64,000 nucleotides of DNA. Source: Prostheceraeus crozeri (lineage: Eukaryota; Platyhelminthes; Polycladida; Euryleptidae). Shown here in pieces: positions 12,627 through 24,814 of the stretch. Location: contig CAJQUW010001972.1 in the NCBI GenBank assembly GCA_907163375.1, forward strand, positions 1,030,001-1,094,000, written 5' to 3'. The notes under the pieces are model-generated. The model worked only from the letters and a program-made list of their open reading frames with translations. It was not told the origin of the DNA and made no database searches. Each line of letters opens with the position of its first letter. The first letter of the stretch is position 1. The position numbers and the translations under genes are program-made.

Positions 12627-13245
12627 CATAACGATTAATTTTGTCATACTGCCCAAAATAAATGAATTCAATTTTTGAAATTCTTTGTAGCATGAAGATC
12701 TACATATGATTCATTAATAACTGATACAACTATTGATTTTGCCATGTCATAAATGCATTCAATACGTATCCTCAATAAGATCGGCTGTTTAGTTTCTTTG
12801 ACGGAGGGTAACATTTGCTATCCCCAATGGGGAAGGCTAGCATGAAGGAACTGAGAAGGCTAGTGTGCAGACAGTAGCATCTTAAAATGTGTTCTATTAA
12901 TTTATCCTGTGGGTGTGTTCAATGATGATAACCTGATAGAACAACTCATGATTGATATAGCAGGCACAATGAAGTGAAATACAAAATTCATCAGTTTTCA
13001 TCCCCTACATAGCTCACCGAATTGTCGAATTGTAGCATTCTACATGCATGCGTCAATTTTGTGTAGTCATTTACATTGTAGTCAGGTTACACATAACTGA
13101 TGAAACCCATGCAAGTTATTGTACAGAGCTGAAATATTTCACCTGTTAAAATCGAAGACAAATGAAAGTTTGCTGTTGGTCCAAATGTTGTAAACTTCTG
13201 ACATGCATATTGATTCAATTTATTGTACTTTTTTTCAATTTGTAG
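12627..13245 (+). other. intronic sequence upstream of exchanger exon
   Basis: No coding signal. It ends in a T-rich tract and TTTGTAG at 13239-13245, which serves as the splice acceptor of the exon that follows. Confidence 0.6.
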
Positions 13246-13394
13246 ACATGATGTCGAACGTCATTCTAGCGAAGAATAATTACCCACGTATTGCTATCTC
13301 CGCATGCTTTGCCGGTCCACTTTTTAATCTTCTAATTGGTATTGGAGGTCCATTTATTATGCTCACTTACGATGCACCTAATTTTGAATTGATG
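13246..13394 (+). CDS. SLC8B1-like: NCLX/SLC8B1-like Na+/Ca2+ exchanger, penultimate exon
   Basis: This exon encodes part of the second alpha repeat of a mitochondrial-type sodium/calcium exchanger: DMMSNVILAKNNYPRIAIS followed by ACFAGPLFNLLIGIG. It corresponds to the family pattern G-D-x(3)-N-x-x-x-A-[KR]-x-x-YPR-x-A-x-SACFGGP-x-FN-x-L-x-G-x-G, which lines the ion path and packs in the membrane. A T-rich tract and TAG precede 13246 and ATG|GTGAGT marks the donor at 13394. The first codon is split after its first base (G|AC), and the exon ends in phase 0, which matches the next exon at 15883. The family's usual second Gly of SACFGGP is Ala-Gly here. Upstream exons were not found in the window. 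A paralogue of NCLX in the same cation/calcium exchanger family cannot be excluded. Confidence 0.85.
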
Positions 13395-13434
13395 GTGAGT
13401 ACATCTCTCGATTCGATTCATTTCAATCTATAAG

Positions 13435-13500
13435 CAGGGGTTCCCAAACTCCAGAGCGCGGCATATTTGCACGTACCGATCTGAAGATCAAATTTATGAC
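13435..13500 (+). mobile_element. hAT-like end (fragment)
   Basis: CAGGGGTTCCCAAACTCC at 13435 is a typical hAT terminal sequence. It lies 40 bases after the exon donor. No matching inverted end was found, so only a fragment is supported. Confidence 0.4.
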
Positions 13501-14000
13501 CTATTTTGAAAAGTTCTTTTTCAAAGTTCTGAATTTTGCCACTTTTTGTAAACAGCATTCTCAACGAAGCGCTTCGATTTCCAATATGAATACAGATTTT
13601 TAGAATTGTGAGTCTATGAATCTTTCCATGATTAATTAACTATCATACTAAAGACATCGAATAAAGTATTTGAAATTCAAATGTTCTGTGGATTCTACCT
13701 AGGTCCTACTTATCAAAATTTTTCACAAAAAATGGACATACATGTTTGCGTTAAAATCATCTAAGATACCTTTTGCAAATCGAACTGCTGAAAAAGTACA
13801 ATGTACGAGTACATAACTCAACGTCAGACAGCGATGGGTCTTTTAGGCTATAGAATTTATCTTCCGCTATTTTGGATGAGCCTGCTTGGGCAATGGATTT
13901 AATGATCATAAATGTGGTATTATCTCGATATTTGTTCTATTCATCTACCAGTACATACACTAATATATTTTACGTATCTCTCGCCTAGGAATCTAATTCG

Positions 14001-15626
14001 GAACACAAAAGTCGCAGAGATAGCACTTTATTGGGCGAGCGCTTTCGAGTATTCCCACTCATCTACAGGCATCATTCAACGGTAAAAGCAAGCCTAAATA
14101 CAATTTCAGGTGGCGCGAGTTAAAATCAAATCAATCCAATTAAAATAAGAACAATTCTCCTGATGTGCTGTGGTTGTTCAGTAGGCTATTATTCTGTGTG
14201 ATGTATTGTTTGATGAAAAGGGTTTCTTTTATTTTTGTGTCGTTTGTGCGCATGAGTATTCTGAAGCTGTTATGTGTTGGTGGGTGAATGTGTGTCGAGA
14301 TTTCTGACAGTTGGCGACCTTTGATATGTTCGTTAATTCGGGTTTGCAGGTGACGGCGCGTCTCTCCGATGTAACACTTCTCACAGTGTTCGCATTTGAA
14401 TTCATATACTAAGGAGGAGCACACGTTAGAGGGGATAGTATCTTTGTTTTTGAAAATTTGTTGGGTTTTGTAGGTTCTGTAATACGGTACAATTTTGGTT
14501 TTATCTAAAATTCTGTTGATTTTATTAATTTCTTTAGCTATGATTTTTTCACATTCCTTGATGAAAGGAAGGCCATAAAAGATTTTGGTTTTGTCTTCAC
14601 TAGACTCATCAGAATTCTGCTGTGTATTTTGGGACCTTTTTTCGCTCATGCATTTTTGAATATATTTTGGGTGGTAGCCGTTCCTTTGGAAGATTTCTTT
14701 TATGATTTTATCATTTTCGATTTTATCGCAACTATAAGTAGTAAGCCTTTCCGATCTATTTTTCAAGGCCACAATGGTGTTCTTTTTGTATTGCGAAGGA
14801 CAATATGAGCTACTCGGGATATACAGGCCACTGTTAGTAGGCTTAATGAACCATTTACAGCTAAGACTGTTATTGGTCATGTCAAGGAAGTTGATAGAGC
14901 CATTTATCGAATGCTCGACGGTGAATTGAATGTTTTTTTCCTTAGAATTAAGTTGTCTTAGAAAACTATCAACTTCATCCTTGCTTTTGAAAATCACTAG
15001 ACAGTCATCAACGTAACGTAAGTACAATTTAGGCATAGTAGACAACTGTGACTCGATTGAATTCATAGCAAACTCTGCCATTAGTGGCGCTTCTTAAGAA
15101 GACCCCATACTCAAGCCCTCATGCTGCACATAGATATTATCATCGAACATAAATGGCACTCCTGTACTACAGCTAAGAAGAAGAGTCTCCAGAGTCTTCT
15201 TGCTGAAAGGAAGCTTATTGTCAGGGACGCTGTCGCAGATATGAGCGATCGTCTTTTTGACAGGTATACTGGTAAAGAGGCTTATGGCATCAAAACCATA
15301 TCTGCAAACCCGAATTAACGAACATATCAAAGGTCGCCAACTGTCAGAAATCTCGACACACATTCACCCACCAACACACAACAGCTTCAGAATACTCATG
15401 CGCACAAACGACACAAAAATAACAGAAACCCTTTTCATCAAACAATACATCACACAGAATAAAAGCTTACTGAACAACCACAGCACATCAGAAGAATTGT
15501 TCTTATTTTAATTGGATTGATTTGATTTTAACTCGCGCCACCTGAAATTGTATTTAGGTTTGCTTTTACCGTTGAATGATGCCTGTAGATGAGTGGAAAT
15601 ACTCGAAAGCGCTCGCCCAATAAAGT
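14001..15626 (-). mobile_element. Penelope-like retroelement with inverted ends and 13-bp target duplication
   Basis: The minus strand encodes a partial Penelope-like reverse transcriptase and endonuclease. The 15363-15094 frame has FDAISLFTSIP (motif A aspartate) and QHEGLSMGSS. The 15081-14140 frame has YLRYVDDCLVIF (catalytic YVDD), FLD, and a C-terminal GIY-YIG-type block KCEHCEKCYIGETRRHLQTR. The N-terminal region is missing, and the copy is broken in a small number of places. Bases 14025-14350 are repeated in inverted orientation at about 15298-15626, duplicating the endonuclease C-terminus and tail. Direct repeats GGAATCTAATTCG flank the copy (13988-14000 and 15627-15639). It lies in antisense orientation in the last intron of the exchanger gene. 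It looks fairly young, since the two arms differ at few positions. Confidence 0.88.
15298..15626 (+). repeat. inverted arm of the Penelope-like element
   Basis: On the + strand this arm gives the frame 15257-15511, whose C-terminus (NEHIKGRQLSEISTHIHPPT onward to ELFLF) repeats the C-terminus of the minus-strand protein almost exactly. The non-coding tail, including the word GGGCGAGCGCTTTCGAG, is repeated too. It is the mirror of about 14025-14350. Confidence 0.92.
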
Positions 15627-15882
15627 GGAATCTAATTCGATCATAAAGCAATAAAAAGCAAGAATTGCCCGTGGTCTTACACCAGTATTTGTTACCTGTA
15701 GCTATTACGGTCCCTATCCTTCTCCCTGCATTCCTCGAGGGTGTGTTGCTGGGCATATTGCAGGAATTTTGATTGCCTGTATAATGGTATTAAAAAGCAT
15801 CTGCATTCAAATTAGTTATGCATACAGTATTACAGGTGACAGTATTACAATCTGGTGACTGGAAATATTTATTTTCTTTCAG

Positions 15883-16074
15883 ATTACGAAGACGACTGTA
15901 AATTTCATACTTATCATATTCCTCTTCATCACTTTAATTAGCCACCTGGTATTTCTACCCATTTTCAAATTCCGAATAACATGGAGATATGGAGTGTTTT
16001 TCATGATTCTGTATATTGTATTCTTAGTGGTGGTTGTGTTAGCAGAAGTAGGCATTATCGTTATCCCATTTTGA
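15883..16074 (+). CDS. SLC8B1-like: NCLX/SLC8B1-like Na+/Ca2+ exchanger, terminal exon
   Basis: Starting in phase 0 right after TTTCTTTCAG, the exon reads ITKTTVNFILIIFLFITLIS and ends AEVGIIVIPF with TGA at 16072-16074 (63 residues). It holds two hydrophobic segments, about residues 5-26 and 39-61, split by a short basic loop (KFRITWRYG). This matches the C-terminal end of NCLX-family proteins, where a basic K/R-x(5)-W/YG linker leads into the last membrane helix and a very short tail. Together with the preceding exon it gives a continuous reading frame. NCLX-type proteins exchange Na+ for Ca2+ across the mitochondrial inner membrane; plasma-membrane or reticulum relatives exist, and location cannot be judged from this fragment. 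Confidence 0.82.
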   Translation: MTKTTVNFILIIFLFITLISHLVFLPIFKFRITWRYGVFFMILYIVFLVVVVLAEVGIIVIPF

Positions 16075-16717
16075 ATATCATATATTTAAACATATATTTT
16101 GGAACTGAACGAAAAATCATTGTATACTTTTGGTATAAGTTTGGATTCCTACATTTTGTTAATTCAGATCTTATTTTATGTGGAAATTTACATCAATATG
16201 AGGCGGCTATGAAGTCTGCTCTCATCTCATCTCATCTCACTCCAAGTTTTTTTTAGCCAAGTTTAATCTTCAAGTATACTCTGTAAATCACGTGGTTGTT
16301 ATAAAATATAAAAGCTATTTTCGGAAACATTTTTCTTGATGTCAATTAAATTCAGTACTTAGCAGACGTAAATCATTGAGTGATAAATGGCGTGCGTAGG
16401 TTTGTTTATACTTTGCAAGCAGATCGCCTTCCGTTCAATGACAGTTCACATGTAAAACAATAAATAAAACAGTTGACATGAATTATGTAAACATATGTAC
16501 ATAATCCATAATACGCACGTATAATGTCACTAATAGATTCGCATGCTTCGATTGAATAGTTGTGGATATGTTTGAACGTTGCAGCAGTGATCATCAAGTT
16601 CACTCTCTAATCTCAATATGTGCCAACTTTGGACAGGAAATCTTGACATAAACTTAAGAATAAACTTTGATATGACACAGATTCAACCCAAATGGACGTC
16701 AACATTGAATCATTCCG
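16075..16717 (+). other. probable 3' UTR and downstream sequence
   Basis: Follows the exchanger stop codon. Overlapping AATAAA words at 16459-16468 are candidate poly(A) signals about 390 bases after the stop, with an ATTAAA word near 16345 as an alternative. No other gene is visible. Confidence 0.45.
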
Positions 16718-16806
16718 ACCACAATTCCTCTGTTCAGGATTCGAACACCAGTCAATTAGAAGGCTAAACAAGAGTTCTGTCCACATGACCAGAGCGGCGG
16801 TCGAAC
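16718..16806 (-). repeat. tRNA-like SINE head
   Basis: On the minus strand TGGTCATGTGGACAGAAC near 16785 resembles box A and GGTGTTCGAATCC near 16735 matches box B of RNA polymerase III promoters. The outer ends pair only partly. I read it as a tRNA-derived SINE head or tRNA pseudogene, not a working tRNA. Confidence 0.5.
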
Positions 16807-17045
16807 TGACTCAACAATCGTTTGAAAGGTGCGTTTGAAGGCTGAAAAGCGCACGTTAGCTTGAAATTATTAGCTCCATTAACTATTGATTTGTATCTAA
16901 ATTTGGATTATAGACTCATAAACTTTGATAACTTGGGAAACTTTGGAGCAATAAGTGTCATCGAAATACTCGCCTCAATAAAGATAGTACACGTGCATGG
17001 TATGGGTATCAATTACGAAGTAGAATTAAAGATCAATACATACTT

Positions 17046-17239
17046 CATTTAAAAAATATTCATTATGTAGAGGTTTAGATAACAAAGGGACTAAATGATA
17101 TATTCACTATGAAGAGATTACTCACTTTGAAGAGGTTCATTATGTAGAGATATGTAACAAGCGCAAAGTATACCATTTTTGATGGGATCAAAAATTTAAT
17201 TCACTATGAGGAGAGATTCACTTTGTAGAGGTTTGACTG
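17046..17239 (-). mobile_element. pogo-like transposon end (solo)
   Basis: Read on the minus strand from 17239 the sequence begins CAGTCAAACCTCTACAAAG and is bordered by TA (17240-17241), the usual pogo/Tc target site. Variants of TTCACTATGAAGAG and TTCATTATGTAGAGG recur five times between 17058 and 17230, forming a subterminal repeat array. The opposite end was not found. Confidence 0.55.
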
Positions 17240-17241
17240 TA

Positions 17242-18687
17242 ACATACGAGTATATGAGATGATTCAGGTCTTCGGTTGAATTTTTCTACATTACCTCGAT
17301 TTCTAACTGTGAGATATGCGTTATCAAGTTGATTGATTGATGTCCTATCTGTCACTTCGTAGCGATAAGATCAACAAAATCGATATTTCAAAATTCAAAT
17401 GAGAAAGATACATAGCTTTGCATGTGAATTCAATAGTCAAAAAGAACAACTGTTCATACTGCTGCTGCTCATAGACAGCATCTACAGCAAACTACCCAGG
17501 ATGAATTATCGTTATTTTACTAACTGTGAAATAGTTATTAGTGCGCCAAATGTTACTAAATGATTGCAAAAATGCTCGACTAATGTTTTATGACAACTTT
17601 AATAAGCAACTGCCTCCTGCTCGAACTTTGTGAGATTGAAAGACGAACTCTCTTTCTAGGGCCATCAATTGAAAATCACAGCAGGAGAAGGTTCTTAAAT
17701 GATAAATGTTGAGAGATTTTGGCTGCATTAGAAGTTGATCCATGCTCTTCACACTGCAAGGTGGCACATGAAAAACAGAACTTTGCAATCCTTCGACTGT
17801 CAATAACTCAATAATAAGTTCCTCTCGAAGCGTGCTAGATTCTGTTGACTTGTGTTGAACCGTCGTTTGATTCCTTTAGGCCTTTCAGTCGTCGGCTGCG
17901 ATAATCAGCTCAATAACATCATATGCGATTCTAGAGGAGTAAATAATCTCATAAATAGTCCTCGTTATTCAACAGGTGGCGATGCCTGGTTGGACATAAT
18001 GATCAACTTCGAGAAGTCAGGGCAACCTTGATTTTTGTTGTAAATATACTTGATAGGACACAAACTTCATTAAAAAACAGATCAATGCATTTCACTGGTC
18101 TACCACCGGCATGTTCACCACCAACCTGCCGGTTGGACACAGGTGAAGGGGATTCGTCAATTGCTTTATGAAGGTTCATCTTAACATGCATTTATACTAA
18201 AAAATTATGAAGTTATAAAATGTCATAGAGTCAAAAAATATTTATAAAGGATGGAACTTGCGTGTAACTTTAAGGTAAATTAGCTCATAAACAATCAAAT
18301 TTACGAGTAGTGTTTCTACCAGAAATCCACACTTTGAGCTCAGAAACACATATCTTTGATAGCATGAAAATACGTAAGTACAAATAACAAATGGAAAGGT
18401 GATGAAAGATGACAATAGCCCATGAATTAAAATTAATGGCTGCATCTACAAAAATGGCATGAAGTGTGTGACCTTGAAAACATGTTCTGGATCTCAGAAG
18501 GAGAGGAGCAAATATGTAAATAATTATGTTTCATCATAAAATTTTGCAAAACTTCTGCAAGATAATTTCAGCAACTCATCAATATCAATATATTATTATC
18601 AAATAACATAAGTGAAAATATATTTACATGAACACGATGATCTATATATTTATTATCTCTCGCCCCACTGAGGTATTTTTCTGAACG
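17242..18687. other. no gene seen
   Basis: AT-rich sequence with short unassigned open frames only. Confidence 0.45.
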
Positions 18688-19139
18688 AGCCCCACTACAC
18701 TTTAAACCGTAGACCGACAATAATCCTACTAAATTACTGACAAAATCAACAGACGATTGTCACCTCCAATATCCAGCGATATCCGACGAATTTGTAGGTT
18801 CTCCACCGACATCGAAACAGATGCTTTGCATGCAAATTAACTAAACAAAAACTATTGAATATTGATTGACTTTTTTCGAATAGTAATTGCTTGACTTTTG
18901 GGCAATCTGTATTATTATGTGCAAAAACATGATATATTTTGACAAATTTTAATTAATTACCTACATTTTTGATGAAATGTAAGCTACAATTCATTGCTAT
19001 TCATTTTGTCGCTTTTTGTCAGATATTGTAGGTGTTCAATGGCAATCATCCTACAGGAACTAACAATGACCAACAAAAGAGATTTTGTAGGATAAATGTC
19101 TGTCAATTGTCAGTCAACGGTCTACAGTGTAGGGGGGCT
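18688..19139. mobile_element. MITE, ~450 bp, with long imperfect inverted ends
   Basis: The left end AGCCCCACTACACTTT and the minus-strand right end AGCCCCCCTACACTGT are followed on both sides by TAGACCG, GACAAT and ATCCTAC words, so imperfect inverted repeats extend about 60-70 bases inward. No coding capacity. The target duplication is unclear. Confidence 0.65.
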
Positions 19140-22020
19140 GCCTTACTCCCAAACTATTACACCAATTTTGCCAAACCACACATCAATCGGTAGGGCATTG
19201 AAAGGGGTTTCAGAGAAGCATCATTGTCTTTGTTTTTAAGGCCATCCCTGGGCTGAGGTGAAGGTCAAAGTTAAAAAAAGAGCGACAATTTTTGACAAAT
19301 TTCCATTACATCACTGTTTGAAATGGAAAATGACAACAAAAACTAAGTAACCGAACACTAATCGAAAGATCTGGTCAAGGTGGTTATTAAAATAATGATT
19401 ATTAATCGATATGAGACTACATCATTGTATTAGGTCAAAAGTCAAATAAGTCAAACTTTTAGTTCAACTCAAAAAGCACTAAAATCGCACTTTTTAGTAT
19501 CTAGTTTCTGCAGGTGAAGAGACAACCCAATTTGATGAAGTTTTATCGAGGCACTTAGAATCAAAGGAATATGATTCTGAAAAATTTCAATAATTGCTGA
19601 TTAGATGCAGACCGAAAAAGTAGAAAAACAATAATGAGTTTCAATTTTGATTGTTAATGAGTGAATTGATTATTGATCAAGTTTTTGATTGTTAATGAGT
19701 TCAAAAAACAAAAACAATCAAAAGTTGCATAATGAGTAGAAAAATAAGCTACTAGATATCTAGTGGCCATGGCGTGCTTGGTTAAAAATATATTCAAAAA
19801 ATTCACCATGGGGTGTCCCCCCGTAAGTCCCAACGCCCTCAGTAGGCGAAATCGAGATACGTACAATTGCTAAAGCCTAAGTCTAATTAACGAGAGGTGG
19901 TAACAATTTGCCATTACTTATGTCTAAATAACTACAAATCTATAAGCAAATAAATTCTAGAAGAAATTTAAGACATGCAGGCCTATGTTGTCGTCATCAT
20001 ACTGAAATTAAAACTTTGCAAGATCTGGAGTTTGCTTAATGAATAGCGAAATGCCGGAATGGCTCTTTATACTTGGACAATGGACATGTACATTTCATAT
20101 TCAAGTTCATTTTTTTTGTTCTTCGTTTTTGTTCTAATTCTGCTCATCATTCATGTCCTTCTGTTTCTTCTTTTTTCTTCCACTTTGTACTTTGTAATTT
20201 CTTCTTCTGTTTTAAATAGATGCGTTATTCAAATTTCATTATCCTACTTTGGATACCAATTTACATTTTCAGATTTAAATTCTTCGAAAGTCAGATGTCG
20301 GCATGAAGATTTTACTAGTAAACTGAACTCAAAGGAATTTGTTACCTACCATTAAGCGTTTGACGAAGAACTCATGACCCTTTAGATAAACGTGAAGACT
20401 TTCAAAATCATTAATCTTAATGGCAAGGAAGTATTCCTGTTGGGTTTTATCGAGAAGATCTACAAGCTGTGGGAGAAATTTGCCGCTATCAATAAAGAAA
20501 AAGTAACTTGTCCTACAAAAGTTGATTTGAAAATTCTCTCATCAACTGTGCCTGACGCTCCATTATGATCAATCGCATACTTTCCTTGCGCACAATTCAG
20601 TTGTAGCTCTAAGACTTCGTAAAATTGCACCATTATTTGTCTGCATGAACTATTCTTTAAACTTCTGGCAGCGTTAAGGGCGTTCTTGGCCTCCCATCAG
20701 ACGCATTTCTCTCTTTCTTATACACATTATTTTTAGAGAACTCAGAGAGTTGCGAATTATAGCTGTACTCGTCCCGTGTCACATCACACAGCGTTTGTGC
20801 GAGCTTCGATGGTGCGATGGGAAGTGCTAAGAAGTGACAGGAATGACTAGTCACTAATAAAAGCATTTCAAATCTTACAAGAAACTCAACAAGAGAGCTA
20901 AGAATTCCTGATTGACACAAATGCAAGTCTAAATTGTCGACATTAAGTCAAGTTTTCTGCATCGGGTATTCTGTAGAGATTCTATGGGATGTCGTTAATG
21001 AGTTATATATGAAAGAAACATCAATCAAAATGAAATATTTCTCATATGCCATGATATAAGAAATCTTTAATTTAACATTGCCAAATTTTACACCCTAAAG
21101 ATATTTAACTGCAGTTTATGATTGGAAGAGGAAGATTCAGTTGATCAGTGCACGATAGAAATTCCTCACTCTAACTTTCTTCAGAATGCAGCTAATTTTG
21201 AAATTATTCGCGATAGGTATTTTGATTTTTCACAACGATAGTATTCATCAGCTGTGGAATTTTGATCATGCACTGTGAAAGATTCTTTTTTGTACACGGA
21301 CGGTAACTCGAGTCATAAGGACGACGGTGCCAAGATGTTGGATAGGTAGAACTTAGAAAATTCTAAACCTCTTACATTACTTCTGTGACGATGTTTGGCA
21401 TATTTAGGCTTATTGGGAACATATTGGTCAAAAATTCTGATTTCAATTTGTTAAAGCGCATATGATGATGAGAGCTACTTAATCAACTTCGCTTCATTTG
21501 ATATAGAACTTTCGTGCTTAATTTGTTCAAGTCTGAGGATCTCCGTCTATTATATACATACTGTACATATATTATATATATTCCTTGATAGCCGTAGACT
21601 CTGCGTTTCGCCCTACAGCGGCTCGTTAGCACGACTCGGAATGACCCCAAACTAGCTTAAAATATCTAAAATGACTTAGCAAGTTGAAGGACTGCACAAC
21701 ATGCCTTTATGAATATATATGTGTATGTATGTCTATATCAATATTAACATTATAAAACACATTTCTGGAAATTTCAGATACGATGAGAAGATGCTCAGCC
21801 AACTCGCGATTATTGCGAGGATATTTCTGATGGAGATCTTCCGTCACACTATTCCCATGCAAAATAGGCCTACAAATCCTATAAACCTAGTACTCAATAT
21901 TGAATAATGGCAGTAGACCTGCGTAGGTATGTATGTACATGTACAATGTAGATGTCTTCATGACCTATTAGTCTGTCACTGCATTGACGAAATATGAACT
22001 CGCACAGTGGGCAAACAAGT
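19140..22020. other. no gene seen
   Basis: AT-rich sequence. Small GC-richer patches near 19180-19280 and 19800-19860 give no recognisable protein. The hydrophobic 98-residue frame at 20059-20355 is low complexity and unassigned. Confidence 0.4.
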
Positions 22021-22039
22021 AATGCACAAGTATTCACAT

Positions 22040-22160
22040 GCGTTTCAACAATTGTTTAAACTATTGTTGAAACTACAATGGTTTTAGATAGTTAATAAAT
22101 AGTTAAAATAGTCCACAATAGTTAATATTTTAAATTGTTTAAACTACAATTGATTTAGCT
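22040..22160. repeat. TAGTTTAAA-rich short repeat cluster
   Basis: The words AATTGTTTAAACTA and ATAGTTAATA recur several times in both orientations across about 120 bases and can fold on themselves. Probably a decayed MITE. Confidence 0.45.
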
Positions 22161-24334
22161 AAGGGCATGTGTCATAGCCTATCTATCATCACAATCCAGA
22201 AAAATATCTCAACTCTTTCAGAAACACAGGCCTACATGAAAAATAATCACTTACATATGCACATGCGTGCGGATATGATTTAAGTCAACCAATATAATCA
22301 CTGAGTAAGCATCATTGATAACATTTTTGACGCTGGGATCCCAATGGCATTAGGTTGGGATTGGGCGGGACGCTTAGAATTTTGTCTAATCTTTCATGCA
22401 AGTTTTTCAATTTGTATTCTTGCTTCATGAGTCTGTTTAACCATGTCCTTCTAGGCGAAGATATTTCATAATATAAAGTTTGTTTGAAGACCAAATGTTG
22501 GAAATCGCACCATCTGTGTACATTCAAAAAGAATATGCGATTCAATTTTATCGCACATTTCCGATGCACCGAACTTTGCAATGACGATAACAGTCTGATA
22601 ATTTTCTATAATTCTCGATGTTTCACTTTGCGGGAAATAGCGATAGAAACTCTGTGGGTTTGAGCGTCACCACGTCAGCGAGAAACAAAAAGAATCGCAT
22701 TTCTGTCGCTTCAAACTCTTATTGATGCCTCTAAGTTGACATTGTGCACTGACAGAATGCAATTCTGCTGTTACTTCAATAACAACACTTGAATCTCAAC
22801 CACTTCTTTGTTCCTTGCCGGTAAAGCGTTCTTTAGGCCCTTGAGTTCCTTCCATCAGTTCAGAAGACTCATAATTTGTCAGGAAATTACTTTGCGTGGG
22901 GATGAGCTGTAAACATAATGTCTCATCGCGCTCTAATGACTCTCCCATTTACATTGCTCTTGTATAAGCACGACGTGTTACCAGGAAAGCACATAGACCT
23001 GCAGTTTGACATCTACACAATGTCTTTGTTGAGATGAGGAATGTTAATCTGTGTAAAGAGTACTTGAATATTTAAATTTTTCATTTACGGTAGAAAATCT
23101 TGCAAGTGAGTGAGCTTCGACACTTTCAAATCGTCTATCATGCATACATGTAAGTTCTTCAATCACGCAACTTATTCATCGCTGTGTTATTAGTATCGAC
23201 GAATGCCAAAAAGATAAAGAATGGTCGACCAGTTTGCTATCCGATAATCTTTGTTGTTCAAGTGAATCAAAAGTGGTCTATTATTACCTTCATTCTAGTG
23301 GTTATTGTTGTTCCCAGAATTGACGACTGTATTCTCTATTTAAAGATTTACAAATGCAGATTTGTACATCGGATTGACTTGATATCGGCTTTGATTTTTA
23401 TAGCAATGCTTGAACAAGTTAAGTTGTAAAATTAATTATGCGCTGAACTTACTTGTTCAGTTCATCCGGCTTTATCAAATGAACTCTAGTTGTGACCCAG
23501 TAAAACATGTGCGACATGCAAATGCTTGCAGTTTTTGAGAAATTAACTTGGAATTGACTGATCATGATACCAATACAGAAGAAAGAATAGTATTTACAAA
23601 TCCTCTGTGTTATGACAATCTTGGAGAAGTAGCGTTTATTAAATTACATGTAGTTTCTATGGAATGACAATCCTTTAATACTCAGTCCTATTAATATGAA
23701 TCTTTCTTAAACGTGATTATGTCACAAGCTACATACTTGCCACTGAAAGAGCAAGGTGTCATAATCAAAGACAATGATCATGATTAAGGTCATGGGATGT
23801 AAATGGATCGACAATATTATTCAGATTCAGATGAATGAAATACGAGTACAAATTTTAGTGAATCAGAAAATCATCTGTTTATGAAAATTTTACTATAGTT
23901 CACATAAGCATTGTTCAACTCTGACTGCATTGAGTATTGATCAATCTAACTATTTATATCTCAATTTTACGCAGTGATTTGTATTGATCGTTTAGAATGT
24001 AGTATGCTACAACATTAAAAAAATCAATTTAAAAAGAATTAGACAAACAATTTTCTACGACCGTGTAATTTGTATATTGCCAATACTTATGCTTAGCCTT
24101 TATCAAGAGATAGAGTTTCTTTAATTCCTCGATGAATGGCAACAAAAGATCTAATAGAATTATAAACTAAAGTTAATAATTTTGACAAGAATCTGAAACT
24201 TTACAGATCTATTTAACCTGGTGGAAAAAAGTTATTAACTAGATGTGCTATGTTGGCAAGCTTAGATCTGAGTCAAGAAGCAGAATAAAATCTCAACTTT
24301 TGTATTAAGACTTGTATTATTGTGAGCTTCATGA
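22161..24334. other. no gene seen
   Basis: AT-rich sequence. The minus-strand frame 22312-22581 (89 residues, Lys/Arg-rich middle) has no similarity that I recognise. Confidence 0.4.
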
Positions 24335-24640
24335 AATTCCCTGATAATCAGCTGAATCACCGTTTTTTTAGGATGCTTGCTAGATCACACTTTTTGATAT
24401 CTAATCAGATTCATACTACTTAAATATTTAAGTCTGAAGTACGAAATCGCTAGTATATAAACACAGGAATAATTTACAAATATTTGGTTTTTTTAGAATT
24501 GATCAGATATATTTTTAAACCGCAGGAACGCAATTTGCACAAAAACTAAATCGTTTAATATAAACATGTTCACTGCATACTGACATCTTTTTGGGTCGAC
24601 ACTCTACCTACCATATACTTACTTCATGTTTAATGTATTC
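24335..24640 (+). repeat. unknown dispersed repeat, copy 1
   Basis: This segment and the reverse complement of about 35620-35950 share an ordered series of blocks: TTCATGAAATT, TTTTGATATC, CAGGAACGCAAT, and the long block GTCGACACTCTACCTA followed by TACTTACT. They are diverged copies of one repeat family. No coding potential; the ends are not defined. Confidence 0.6.
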
Positions 24641-24814
24641 AATGCGACCGAACAATACCGAGGTTGAAGTTGGCCGCTTGAAAACATAGACGGGTCGATT
24701 AAATGGCTAGAAAGTGATCAACGGCGTCCCGAATATAAGACCGATTGATCATTTCTTTGTAGGTGCCCATCGGAGTTCTCAATAATGGAAAATGAACAAG
24801 TCTTGATGCCGGCG

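Larger units (their letters stand above)
13395..15882 (+). other. last intron of the exchanger gene
   Basis: The intron runs from GTGAGT at 13395 to TTTCTTTCAG at 15882 and joins two phase-0 exon ends. It contains a hAT-like end at 13435 and the Penelope-like element 14001-15626 with its target duplications. Confidence 0.82.

Noticed and set aside
20059-20355. Hydrophobic 98-residue ORF considered as a membrane protein exon
   Set aside because: The hydrophobic part comes from a T-rich low-complexity stretch, and the rest has no recognised similarity.
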